Assembly: GCF_965249985.1 (NCBI RefSeq)
Contig: NZ_OZ252280.1
Strand: one strand, 5' to 3'
Length of the DNA: 64,000 nt
DNA from: Algiphilus sp022763315
Lineage (GTDB): Bacteria; Pseudomonadota; Gammaproteobacteria; Nevskiales; Nevskiaceae
The position numbers were made by a program, and so were the translations under genes. Within the stretch, counting starts at the first letter, position 1. The number at the start of each line of letters is the position of its first letter. Below, in pieces: positions 12,184 to 20,192 of the stretch. A model generated the notes under the pieces. It searched no databases. It had not been told where the DNA came from and saw only the letters and a program-made list of their open reading frames with translations.

Positions 12184-12456
12184 TCAGTGAGAAGAGGAGC
12201 GGTGGGCAGGAGCCTGCGCGGGGGGGTCCGGGACGGGATCGATGCCACCGGGGTTCAACGGGTGGCAGCGCAGGATGCGACGAAGTGCGAGCAGCATGCC
12301 GCGACGGAGGCCAAAACGTCGGATGGCGGTGTCGGCATAGTGCGAACAGGTCGGATGGAAGCGGCAACGCGGCGGCAGCAAGGGACTGAGCAGCCGCCGG
12401 TAGACTGCGATCAGGCCGAGAATCAGTCGGCTGAGGACGCGTTCAACGTACGCCAT
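12184..12456 (-). CDS. yidD: Membrane protein insertion efficiency factor YidD
   Basis: A 90-residue small membrane-associated protein that aids YidC-dependent insertion. The family pattern is intact: an amphipathic N-terminus, LLPPRCRFHPTCSHYA, then a basic helix and ILRCHPLNPGGIDPVP. The first 34 bp overlap the 3' end of rnpA in another frame, a common arrangement in this operon. The ATG at 12456 is the first start that preserves the conserved N-terminus. Confidence 0.95.
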   Translation of the reverse strand: MAYVERVLSRLILGLIAVYRRLLSPLLPPRCRFHPTCSHYADTAIRRFGLRRGMLLALRRILRCHPLNPGGIDPVPDPPAQAPAHRSSSH

Positions 12457-12767
12457 AGCTGATCGAGATCGGCAACGATGTCTCGGTCATCGCGCAGGCC
12501 AGCACCCGGTCTCGCCATGACCACATACCACCCCGAAGCGGGCAGGGCGCGCAGGAAGCTGGCGCGGGTGAGACGCTTGATGCGATTGCGTCGAACGGCA
12601 TTGGGGGCGGCTTTTTTGCTGATGGCAAGACCAAGCCGCGGTGGTACTTCGGCGCGCGGCAGCGCCACGATAGTACAGATGCGGCCGCGATGCCGGCGGC
12701 CGCGCCCGAGGACCTGCGCGAATTCCCTAGGGAGACGCAGGCGCTGCGCGCGCGGCGGATTCGACAA
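12423..12767 (-). CDS. rnpA: Ribonuclease P protein component
   Basis: Protein cofactor of RNase P for 5' maturation of tRNAs. It has 114 residues, with the family RNR motif (AVRRNRIKRLTR) in the basic central helix and the LGLAISKKAAPNAV lead-in. The only start that keeps the full N-terminus is a TTG at 12767, which directly follows the rpmH stop codon (TAATTG). Translation is therefore probably coupled to rpmH. The 3' end overlaps yidD by 34 bp. Confidence 0.94.
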   Translation of the reverse strand: MSNPPRAQRLRLPREFAQVLGRGRRHRGRICTIVALPRAEVPPRLGLAISKKAAPNAVRRNRIKRLTRASFLRALPASGWYVVMARPGAGLRDDRDIVADLDQLWRTLNASSAD

Positions 12768-12902
12768 TTACGGTGCCAGGCGCTTGCGGCCCTTGGCGCG
12801 GCGACGCGCGATCACGCGACGGCCACCGCTCGTCGCCATGCGGGCACGAAAACCGTGGGTGCGGCTCCGGCGAAGGCGCTTCGGCTGATAGGTGCGTTTC
12901 AT
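12768..12902 (-). CDS. rpmH: 50S ribosomal protein L34
   Basis: A 44-residue basic ribosomal protein, MKRTYQPKRLRRSRTHGFR at the N-terminus and GRKRLAP at the C-terminus, matching L34 along its whole length. I set the start at the ATG at 12902; longer frames upstream are non-coding. It is the first gene of the minus-strand operon rpmH-rnpA-yidD-yidC-mnmE and faces dnaA across the origin-proximal region. Confidence 0.98.
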   Translation of the reverse strand: MKRTYQPKRLRRSRTHGFRARMATSGGRRVIARRRAKGRKRLAP

Positions 12903-12938
12903 GGTGCTAATCCGGGAGACGTGGAAAAAAGGCGCGCA

Positions 12939-12968
12939 AGTGTACTCGCGGGCCAGGGTTGGGGGCAA
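12939..12968 (-). promoter_or_regulatory. Candidate rpmH promoter
   Basis: On the minus strand TTGCCC (12968-12963) and TACACT (12944-12939) are separated by 18 bp, placing a transcription start about 30 nt before the rpmH ATG. The match to sigma-70 consensus is moderate. Confidence 0.42.
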
Positions 12969-12980
12969 GTTGAAGATGGC

Positions 12981-12989
12981 TGTGGATAA
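12981..12989 (-). promoter_or_regulatory. Consensus DnaA box between rpmH and dnaA
   Basis: TGTGGATAA on the plus strand is the exact reverse complement of TTATCCACA. It lies 51 bp before the dnaA start and overlaps the likely -35 region of a dnaA promoter (a TAGACT -10 candidate is at 13006-13011). This fits dnaA autoregulation; that role is inferred. Confidence 0.8.
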
Positions 12990-13039
12990 GCTCAGGATAG
13001 GTCGCTAGACTCCCGTCCCCTTTTTCCCGCCGAGACGCT

Positions 13040-14368
13040 GTGACCAACGAGCTCTGGAACCGTTGCCTTCGATTCATGGAACGCGAGCTCGACGAGCGCG
13101 ACGTCATGGCATGGCTGCAGCCACTGCGCCCGGTGGCCGACGGCCAGCATCTTCGACTGGATGCCCCCAACACGGCCGTGCAAGCGCGTGTGCAGCGCGA
13201 CTTCTCTGCACTCATCAAGCGCGCCTTGGCGGCGAGTGACGCGGACCGCAGCTGGTCGTTCGAGATCACGGTCGGCGGCGGTACCCCCCATCTCGAGCCC
13301 GCCGGCAATGACGACGGCGGCGAGATCGTCATCACCAGCGGGGACCTGAAGAGCCGTCGGGTGGATGATCGCTACACCTTCGAGAACTTCATCGAGGGCA
13401 AATCGAATGCACAGGCCCGCGCTGCAGCCTTGCAGGTGGCCGAGGCGCCGGGAGAGCGCTTCAATCCCTTGTTGATCTATGGCGAATCCGGTCTGGGCAA
13501 AACCCACCTGATGCATGCCATCGGCAATCACATCGCCGATCGCAAGGAGCGCGCGCACGTGCTGTACGTCGGGGCGGAGAAGTTCGTTCGCGATCTGATC
13601 ACCTCCATTCGCGGCAACACCACCGAACAGTTCAAAGCGCACTACCGATCGGTGGACGCACTGCTGATTGATGACATCCACTTTTTCGTGGGCAAGTCGG
13701 GCTCGCAGGAAGAGTTCTTCCATACGTTCAACGAGCTGCTCGATGGCCGGCAGCAGATGGTGATGACCTGCGACCGGTACCCGGCCGAACTCGATGGCCT
13801 GGATGCACGACTCAAGTCACGCTTCACCTGGGGATTGACGGTGCCGGTGGAAGCACCGGAACTGGAGACGCGCGTTGCGATCCTGCTCAACAAGGCGGAG
13901 GAACGCGGTGTCGTGCTGCCGGAGAAGGTGGCCTTCTTCGTAGCGCAGCGCGTGCGCTCCAACGTCCGCGAACTCGAGGGTACGCTGAACCGACTGGTCG
14001 CCAGCTCACGCTTCCTGGGACGGGACATCAGCGAGGACTTCGCGCGGGAGACGCTGTACGACATCTTCTCCAGCTACGAGCGGCTGGTCACCATCGACAA
14101 CATCAAGCGCGTCGTTGCCACCTATTTCAAGATCCGGGTAAGCGATCTCAATTCGGTGCGCCGCACACGTACCGTCGCTCGGCCGCGGCAGATCGCGATG
14201 GCGCTCTGCAAGGAGCTGACGCAGCATAGCCTTCCCGAAATTGGCACTGCCTTCGGCAAGGATCACACAACGGTTATGCATGCCTGCCGCAAAGTGCGGG
14301 ATCTACGCGCCAACGATACGCGGGTACGGGAGGACTGGGAGAATCTGCTGCGTCAGCTTGGTGGTTAG
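13040..14368 (+). CDS. dnaA: Chromosomal replication initiator protein DnaA
   Basis: Binds DnaA boxes and opens the origin. It has 442 residues and starts at GTG. Domain I (LWNRCLRFMERELDERDVMAWLQPL) mediates self-contact and helicase loading. The AAA+ domain has Walker A GESGLGKTH (about 148-156) and Walker B LLIDDIHFF (about 208). The C-terminal DNA-binding domain carries the signature DHTTVMHACRKV (about 407-418). Linker domain II is short. It is followed by 241 bp with DnaA boxes and then dnaN, the classical origin arrangement. Confidence 0.98.
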   Translation: MTNELWNRCLRFMERELDERDVMAWLQPLRPVADGQHLRLDAPNTAVQARVQRDFSALIKRALAASDADRSWSFEITVGGGTPHLEPAGNDDGGEIVITSGDLKSRRVDDRYTFENFIEGKSNAQARAAALQVAEAPGERFNPLLIYGESGLGKTHLMHAIGNHIADRKERAHVLYVGAEKFVRDLITSIRGNTTEQFKAHYRSVDALLIDDIHFFVGKSGSQEEFFHTFNELLDGRQQMVMTCDRYPAELDGLDARLKSRFTWGLTVPVEAPELETRVAILLNKAEERGVVLPEKVAFFVAQRVRSNVRELEGTLNRLVASSRFLGRDISEDFARETLYDIFSSYERLVTIDNIKRVVATYFKIRVSDLNSVRRTRTVARPRQIAMALCKELTQHSLPEIGTAFGKDHTTVMHACRKVRDLRANDTRVREDWENLLRQLGG

Positions 14369-14609
14369 CAGGGGAGCGGATAAGTCTCTGCGCAAGTGGG
14401 CGTGCGAAGCTGTGGAAAAACTGGTGACACTTTGAAGGGCCAAAGTTATGCACAATTCATCCCCTGCATGCTGAGGCCATTACCAGCACCATTAATAGAG
14501 TCTCAAGCTATTGATTCCGAAAGATTATGCTGGCTTATGCGCAGTTTTCGTCGGACCCAGCTACCATCGCTGTTAATCAATAAATAAGTAAAGAGTGAGA
14601 TAGGTCGGC
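14369..14609. other. Probable chromosomal origin of replication (oriC), dnaA-dnaN intergenic region
   Basis: This 241-bp gap contains TTATGCACA (14446-14454), TGTGGAAAA (14411-14419, reverse of TTTTCCACA) and the near-match TTATGCGCA (14535-14543). An AT-rich stretch (14571-14592) is a candidate unwinding element in an otherwise GC-rich window. The region also must hold the dnaN promoter. The dnaA-dnaN gap is a common origin site in pseudomonads and relatives. Origin activity itself cannot be shown from sequence alone. Confidence 0.72.
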
Positions 14610-15707
14610 ATGAAGATCGAAATTCCCCGCGATACGCTCTTTGACGCATTAAGCGCCATCATCGGTGTGGTCGAACGTCGTCAGACGCTTCCCATTCTTG
14701 GCAACGTGCTGGCCACGGCTGACGAGAACATGCTGACGCTGTTGTCCACGGACCTCGAGCTGCAGTTGTCCTGCAGCGTGCCGGTCACCGTGATTCGGCC
14801 GGGCAGCATCACGCTGCCAGCACGCAAGATGTTCGATATTTGCCGCGGCCTACCCGATGGCGCACAGATTGCGCTGGAGATCGCCGATGGGCGCGCCGTA
14901 CTGAGTTCCTCCGGCTCGCGTTTCACGCTGTCCACCTTGCCGGCCGAGGAATTTCCCCGTCTGGAAGTGGAGAGTGATGGGGAACCGCTACGGCTGCAGC
15001 AACGGGAACTGCTCCGTCTGCTGGAAAAAACGCATTTCGCAATGGCGGCGCAGGATGTGCGCTACTACCTGAACGGGCTCTGCCTGCATCTGTCCGACCG
15101 CCTGCTGCGCGCCGTCGCCACCGATGGGCACCGACTTGCACTCAGCGAATGCGAACTGAGCGATCGCTTCGAGGATCGTCAGGTCCTGGTACCGCGCAAG
15201 GGCGTACAGGAACTGCAACGGTTGCTCGAAGACACCGAAAGCATGGTCGAGCTGCGCCTCTCAGCCAGCCAGGTGGCCCTGGAGGTGGGATCGATCGCCT
15301 TTGTCTGCAAACTGATCGACGGCCGATTCCCGGAATATCAGCGCGTCATTCCCGATGCCGACGGAATGCAGCTCAGCGGCGATCGGGAACGCGTGCGCCA
15401 GGCGCTGGCACGCGCAGCCATTCTCGCCAACGAGAAATTCCGAGGCGTGCGGCTGCAGCTCGCGGAGAATGAACTCCGTCTGCAGACGCACAACCCGGAG
15501 CACGAGGAAGCCGAGGAAGTGGTGGAAGTGCACTACGCCGGAACGCCGCTCGAGATCGGCTTCAACGTCACCTATTTGCTTGACGCCCTTGGCGCGATGG
15601 ATGGCGAGGAATTCCGGCTCAACCTCAAGGCGGCGGATGCCAGTGGTCTGTTGACCGATCCCAGCGATGACCACACGCGGTACGTGGTCATGCCGATGCG
15701 CCTCTAG
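14610..15707 (+). CDS. dnaN: DNA polymerase III beta subunit (sliding clamp)
   Basis: Forms the dimeric ring that holds DNA polymerase III on DNA. It has 365 residues, the usual length. The N-terminus MKIEIPRDTLFDALSAI and the C-terminal VVMPMRL are typical, and the last residues form the partner-binding pocket edge. All three clamp domains are present. It starts with ATG after the origin region and is followed by recF. Confidence 0.98.
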   Translation: MKIEIPRDTLFDALSAIIGVVERRQTLPILGNVLATADENMLTLLSTDLELQLSCSVPVTVIRPGSITLPARKMFDICRGLPDGAQIALEIADGRAVLSSSGSRFTLSTLPAEEFPRLEVESDGEPLRLQQRELLRLLEKTHFAMAAQDVRYYLNGLCLHLSDRLLRAVATDGHRLALSECELSDRFEDRQVLVPRKGVQELQRLLEDTESMVELRLSASQVALEVGSIAFVCKLIDGRFPEYQRVIPDADGMQLSGDRERVRQALARAAILANEKFRGVRLQLAENELRLQTHNPEHEEAEEVVEVHYAGTPLEIGFNVTYLLDALGAMDGEEFRLNLKAADASGLLTDPSDDHTRYVVMPMRL

Positions 15708-15797
15708 GCTGGGCTGGCGTCCGCGTCGCCGCCACCGCTTTGCCGGCCGGGGCGGCGGCACGGAGGCCAACGGCGCAAGCGTGCGGGGCCGTCGCTC

Positions 15798-16871
15798 TTG
15801 ACCCATATCGTAGATTGCACCATCCGTCAGTTCCGGTGTCTGGCGGATAGCCGCCTCGATCTTGATCCATCGCTGAATTGGTTCGTCGGAGACAATGGCG
15901 CCGGCAAGACGAGCGTGCTCGAATCCCTGTATTGGCTGGCGCGCGGTAAGTCCTTTCGCGGTGCCCCAGCGGCGCGCTGCGCGCGTTCCGCCGCCACAGC
16001 CTGGAACGTGAGTGCGCGCATACGGAGCAGCGACGCACCGGCCGACCGGCTCAACCTGCAGTTCGATCCGGGTGGATTGGTGGCGCGCTGCAACGAAGCG
16101 ACCACCACCCTGGTGGAACAGGCGCGACGATTGCCCTTGCAAATGATCGAGCCGGGACTTCACCGGGTGGTGGAAGACGGGCCCGCCTATCGCCGCCGTT
16201 TCCTCGATTGGGGCATGTTCCACGTGGAACCTTCCTACCTGGAAGCGTGGCGCGCGTATGCCCGTGCGCTGAAGCAGCGCAACGCCGCCTTGCGGTCGGG
16301 ACAGTCCGCTGCCCACCTGCAGGCGTGGACCAATGAGCTGGCCCATAGCGGTGCGCGACTCGCCGCGTTGCGCGACAAGGGCGTCGCCGCGCTGCAAGCG
16401 CCCTTCCAGCAACGCTGTGCCGAGCTGGGTTTGGAGGCCGCTGAGCTCGCGCTGCTTCCCGGCTGGGATCCCGATCGATCGCTTGCCGATGCCCTGAGCG
16501 CCCGCGCAGAGCAGGACCAGCGCCAACGCACGACCACGGTCGGCCCACACCGGTGCGAGCTACGGATCAGCGTGGCAGGGCAATCGGCGCGCGACCACGT
16601 CAGTCGCGGACAGCAGAAAGTGCTGTTGGTGGCGCTCAGTCTGGCGCAGGCGGACGTGCTGCAATCCGCGGCTGACGTTGTGCCGGTCCTGCTCATGGAT
16701 GACTTCACGGCCGAGCTCGGGTCCGGCTTCCAGGCGCGGGTGGTACAGGCACTGTCCGACTATCCCGGCCAGAGCATCGTCACCAGCCTGGAGCACAGCC
16801 CCGCGATGCTCGAAGCGGCGAGGGGGCGATGGTTCCACGTGGAACACGGGCGGATACGACGCAAAGACTGA
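15798..16871 (+). CDS. recF: DNA replication and repair protein RecF
   Basis: SMC-like ATPase that helps load RecA at gaps. It has 357 residues and a TTG start at 15798, supported by the conserved N-terminus (Walker A GDNGAGKT at 31-38 follows at the normal distance). The ABC signature SRGQQK is near residue 268 and Walker B VLLMDD near 296. Two palindromic parS-like sites lie inside the coding sequence and encode MFHVEP and WFHVEH. It sits 90 bp after dnaN, in the order dnaA-dnaN-recF-gyrB. Confidence 0.96.
   Translation: MTHIVDCTIRQFRCLADSRLDLDPSLNWFVGDNGAGKTSVLESLYWLARGKSFRGAPAARCARSAATAWNVSARIRSSDAPADRLNLQFDPGGLVARCNEATTTLVEQARRLPLQMIEPGLHRVVEDGPAYRRRFLDWGMFHVEPSYLEAWRAYARALKQRNAALRSGQSAAHLQAWTNELAHSGARLAALRDKGVAALQAPFQQRCAELGLEAAELALLPGWDPDRSLADALSARAEQDQRQRTTTVGPHRCELRISVAGQSARDHVSRGQQKVLLVALSLAQADVLQSAADVVPVLLMDDFTAELGSGFQARVVQALSDYPGQSIVTSLEHSPAMLEAARGRWFHVEHGRIRRKD
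16216..16231 (+). promoter_or_regulatory. parS centromere site 1 (inside recF)
   Basis: TGTTCCACGTGGAACC is a near-perfect palindrome and agrees with the ParB-binding parS sequence known from Pseudomonas. It is embedded in recF codons for MFHVEP, about 1.8 kb from the putative oriC. Confidence 0.88.
16831..16846 (-). promoter_or_regulatory. parS centromere site 2 (inside recF)
   Basis: GGTTCCACGTGGAACA is the reverse complement of the first site, so the two sites are 16-bp identical in opposite orientation, 615 bp apart. It lies near the 3' end of recF (codons for WFHVEH), a poorly constrained part of that protein, which makes a chance occurrence less likely. Confidence 0.88.
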
Positions 16872-16975
16872 CGGCGTGGATGGCAATGGCCCAGCCACGC
16901 CCGAGCGCGTCAGGAACCAAGGGACAGAGCACAGCGCGCAGCCGGAAGCCACGGCGGCCAAGAGTGCGGGCGGGC

Positions 16976-16981
16976 TATACT
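16976..16981 (+). promoter_or_regulatory. Candidate -10 box of gyrB
   Basis: TATACT lies 27 bp before the gyrB TTG start in the 136-bp recF-gyrB gap. No good -35 box is visible at the usual distance. AGGGA (16994-16998) may be the ribosome site that decides the TTG start. Confidence 0.4.
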
Positions 16982-17007
16982 ATGCGATCGCCTAGGGATG
17001 ATTTGCC

Positions 17008-19392
17008 TTGACCGAAACCGCCTATAACGCCAGCAGCATCCGCGTCCTTCGGGGACTAGAAGCCGTACGAGAGCGTCCGGGTATGTACATCGGCGACACC
17101 GACGATGGCACCGGTCTGCACCACATGGTCTTCGAAGTCGTCGACAACGCCATCGACGAAGCCCTCGCCGGCTATTGCACGGAGATCGTGGTGACGCTGC
17201 ACGCCGACGACAGCGTGTCCGTGAGCGACAACGGCCGTGGCATTCCGGTGGACGAGCACCCGGAAGAGGGCTGTTCCGCAGCAGAAGTCATCATGACGGT
17301 CCTGCACGCAGGCGGAAAATTTGGCGGCGACGGCTACAAGGTTTCGGGTGGTTTGCACGGCGTTGGCGTGTCCGTGGTGAACGCCTTGTCGCGCACGCTG
17401 AAGCTCGATATCTATCGCGATGGCAAGCAGTACTGCATCCGTTTTCACGATGGCATTCCTGAAGCCCCCTTGTCCGAGGTCGGCCCGACCGATTTGCGCG
17501 GCACCTTGGTGCGTTTCTGGCCGAGCAGCGACGTCTTCTCGAGCTGTGAATTCCATTACGACGTGCTTGCCAAGAAGCTGCGCGAGCTCTCTTTCCTCAA
17601 CGCCGGCGTGCGCATTGTGCTGCGTGATGAGCGCGATGAACGGGAAGACGTCTTCGAATACGAAGGGGGTACCGCTGCCTTCGTCAGTTATCTGAATCGC
17701 AGCCGCGACGCGTTGCATCCCACCGTCATCCAGATGTCGGGCGAAGACGGCGACACTGCGGTGGATTGCTCGCTGCAGTGGAGCGACACCTATCAGGAGA
17801 ATGTCTTCTGTTTCACCAATACCATCCCGCAGAAGGATGGCGGTACCCACATGACCGGCCTGCGCAATGCGCTGACGCGGACCTTGAGTGAGTACCTCGA
17901 AAGCGAAGGTGTGGCCAAGAAGGAGAAGGTGACGGTCCAGGGGGAGGATATTCGCGAAGGGCTGACCGCAATTCTCTCCGTGAAGTTGCGCGAGCCCCGT
18001 TTTTCCTCGCAGACCAAGGAAAAGCTGGTGTCCAGCGAAGTGACGCCGGTGGTGCAGTCCATCGTGACCGAGCGTCTGCGCGACTTCCTGCTGGAGAACC
18101 CGCGTGAAGGCAAGCTGATTGCCGCCAAAATCGTGGAAGCGGCGCGCGCCCGCGATGCCGCACGCAAGGCCAAGGAGCTCAATCGGCGCAAGAGTGTGCT
18201 CGATGTGGCCGGGCTGCCGGGCAAGCTGGCCGACTGTCAGGAAAAGGATCCCACAAAATCCGAACTCTTCCTGGTCGAGGGTGATTCCGCCGGCGGCTCC
18301 GCCAAGCAGGGCCGCGACCGCCATTTCCAGGCGATTCTCCCGCTCAAGGGCAAGATCCTGAACGTGGAGCGCGCGCGCGTCGAGAAGATGCTGTCTTCCA
18401 CCGAAGTCGCCACGCTGATCACGGCACTCGGTTGCGGGATCGGCAGCGAAGAGATGCGACCCGAGAAGCTGCGCTACCACCGCATCATCATCATGACCGA
18501 CGCCGACGTTGACGGCTCCCATATTCGGACGCTGCTCCTCACCTTCTTCTATCGGCACATGCTGAGCCTCATCGAGAACGGCTACATCTACATCGCGCAG
18601 CCGCCGTTGTACAAGGTAAAGGCAGGAAAATCAGAGACCTACGTCAAAGATGAGGCGGAAATGCAGGAGTACCTGCTGCGCCATGCGCTGCAGGACGCCC
18701 ATTGGCAATCCGACGCAGACGGTGCCGATCCGCTGAGCCCGGAGGCCTTCGCCGCGATCGTGCGCGACTGGCACGCCAGCGATGTGCATATCGATCGCCT
18801 GGCGCGGCGCTATGACAACGAATTGCTGCGCGCTTTGCGCGACATGCCGGTGCCCCCGCCCGCCGGTGAGCGCGCGCAATGGATCGAGCGACTGAGCGCC
18901 CGCGTCAACGAACGCGGCGCCTACAAGGGCCAGTACCGCATCGAAGAGACGACCGACGGCGGCATGCTCGTCCACCGCCGGGCGCATGGACTGGTACACA
19001 CCCATACGATCGCCCCCGGGTTTTTTGACGGCCCCGACTATTCGCGGATCGCGCGCCTGCACGCCAAGGTGTCGGAGCTCGCCATGCCGGGCACCGTCCA
19101 TCGTGGCGAACGTAGCCAGCAGACGGAGCGCTTCGAGACGGCCTATCAGTGGCTGGTGCAGGAGGCCAAGCGCGGCCTCAATATCCAGCGCTACAAGGGG
19201 CTCGGAGAAATGAATCCCTCACAGCTGTGGGAAACCACGCTGGACCCGAGTAAGCGACGTCTGGTCCAGGTCAAGATCGACGATGCGGTGGCTTCCGATC
19301 AGATCTTCACCACGCTCATGGGAGAGCACGTGGAGCCGCGACGCGAGTTCATCGAACAGCACGCGCTCCAGGTCGGCAATCTCGACGTCTAG
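17008..19392 (+). CDS. gyrB: DNA gyrase subunit B
   Basis: ATPase subunit of gyrase, introducing negative supercoils together with GyrA. It has 794 residues. The GHKL ATPase has EVVDNAIDEAL (about 46-56) and DNGRGIP (about 76-82). The TOPRIM domain has EGDSAGGSAKQGRDR (about 423) and DADVDGSHIRTLL (about 497). The C-terminal tail has QRYKGLGEMNPSQLW. The start is TTG; the ATG 10 bp upstream is out of frame. It contains the extra about 170-residue insert in the C-terminal half that is typical of gammaproteobacterial GyrB. Confidence 0.98.
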   Translation: MTETAYNASSIRVLRGLEAVRERPGMYIGDTDDGTGLHHMVFEVVDNAIDEALAGYCTEIVVTLHADDSVSVSDNGRGIPVDEHPEEGCSAAEVIMTVLHAGGKFGGDGYKVSGGLHGVGVSVVNALSRTLKLDIYRDGKQYCIRFHDGIPEAPLSEVGPTDLRGTLVRFWPSSDVFSSCEFHYDVLAKKLRELSFLNAGVRIVLRDERDEREDVFEYEGGTAAFVSYLNRSRDALHPTVIQMSGEDGDTAVDCSLQWSDTYQENVFCFTNTIPQKDGGTHMTGLRNALTRTLSEYLESEGVAKKEKVTVQGEDIREGLTAILSVKLREPRFSSQTKEKLVSSEVTPVVQSIVTERLRDFLLENPREGKLIAAKIVEAARARDAARKAKELNRRKSVLDVAGLPGKLADCQEKDPTKSELFLVEGDSAGGSAKQGRDRHFQAILPLKGKILNVERARVEKMLSSTEVATLITALGCGIGSEEMRPEKLRYHRIIIMTDADVDGSHIRTLLLTFFYRHMLSLIENGYIYIAQPPLYKVKAGKSETYVKDEAEMQEYLLRHALQDAHWQSDADGADPLSPEAFAAIVRDWHASDVHIDRLARRYDNELLRALRDMPVPPPAGERAQWIERLSARVNERGAYKGQYRIEETTDGGMLVHRRAHGLVHTHTIAPGFFDGPDYSRIARLHAKVSELAMPGTVHRGERSQQTERFETAYQWLVQEAKRGLNIQRYKGLGEMNPSQLWETTLDPSKRRLVQVKIDDAVASDQIFTTLMGEHVEPRREFIEQHALQVGNLDV

Positions 19393-19416
19393 ACCCAGAA
19401 CGGCTAGGCTCCACGC

Positions 19417-20184
19417 ATGCACAGTCTGGCCGTCTATCAACTCAAGGGTGGCGTCGGAAAGACCACGACGGCGGTGAATCTCGCCGCCCTGGCTGCGCGT
19501 GACGGCTGGCCCACGCTGCTCTGGGATCTGGATCCGCAGGGTGCCGCCGGGCACGTGCTCGGCGCAGATCCGGCAGGCATCAAAGTGAAGAAGCTGCTGC
19601 GCGGCGAACAGGCCGCGGGTCGACTGGTCGAACACACCCCTTGGCGTCATCTCGACGTGCTGCCCTCCAACCGCAAACTGCGCAATGTGGACGCCCACCT
19701 CGGTAGTGGCCACACCGACGGAAGCTGGGTTCAGACCTGGCTGAAGCGTTTCTCCGAGAACTATCGGCTGGTGGTCATCGATTGCCCTCCCGCCCTTGGT
19801 GGCCTTGCAGAAAGCATCCTGCGAAACGCCAGCCTGCTGCTGTTGCCGACCGAACCAGGGCCACTGGCGCGGCGCGCGGTCGATCAGGTCCGCGAGCACC
19901 TGGAAGAGTTGGGCATCAAGAAACCGCCGCTGCGCACTTTTTTCAACCAAGTCGACCGGCGACGCCGAATGCATCGCGAGATGGCCGAAGACCCTTCACA
20001 GTTTCTCCCCTTTGCCAGCCCGGTGACGATTCCTGCATCGGCTGCGGTGGAACGCATGGGTATGGAGTGTGCGCCGCTCTACGCCTATGCCGGCGCTGGC
20101 CATTCTGCTGTCCAGGCCTTCGACGCGCTTTGGCAAGATACCCGCAAGGTTCTGGAAAAGCCGGGCCGCAAGGGCAAGACCTAA
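19417..20184 (+). CDS. Orphan ParA/MinD-type ATPase
   Basis: A 255-residue ParA-family ATPase with deviant Walker A KGGVGKTT (10-17), LWDLDPQG (about 40) and VVIDCPPA (Walker B region). Proteins of this family bind DNA or surfaces in an ATP-dependent way and position cargo. It lacks the N-terminal DNA-binding extension of plasmid ParA and has no parB neighbour, so it is probably not the chromosomal ParA itself, which usually lies next to parB. It starts 24 bp after gyrB, so it may be cotranscribed. Cargo unknown. Confidence 0.85.
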   Translation: MHSLAVYQLKGGVGKTTTAVNLAALAARDGWPTLLWDLDPQGAAGHVLGADPAGIKVKKLLRGEQAAGRLVEHTPWRHLDVLPSNRKLRNVDAHLGSGHTDGSWVQTWLKRFSENYRLVVIDCPPALGGLAESILRNASLLLLPTEPGPLARRAVDQVREHLEELGIKKPPLRTFFNQVDRRRRMHREMAEDPSQFLPFASPVTIPASAAVERMGMECAPLYAYAGAGHSAVQAFDALWQDTRKVLEKPGRKGKT

Positions 20185-20192
20185 GGGCGAAC

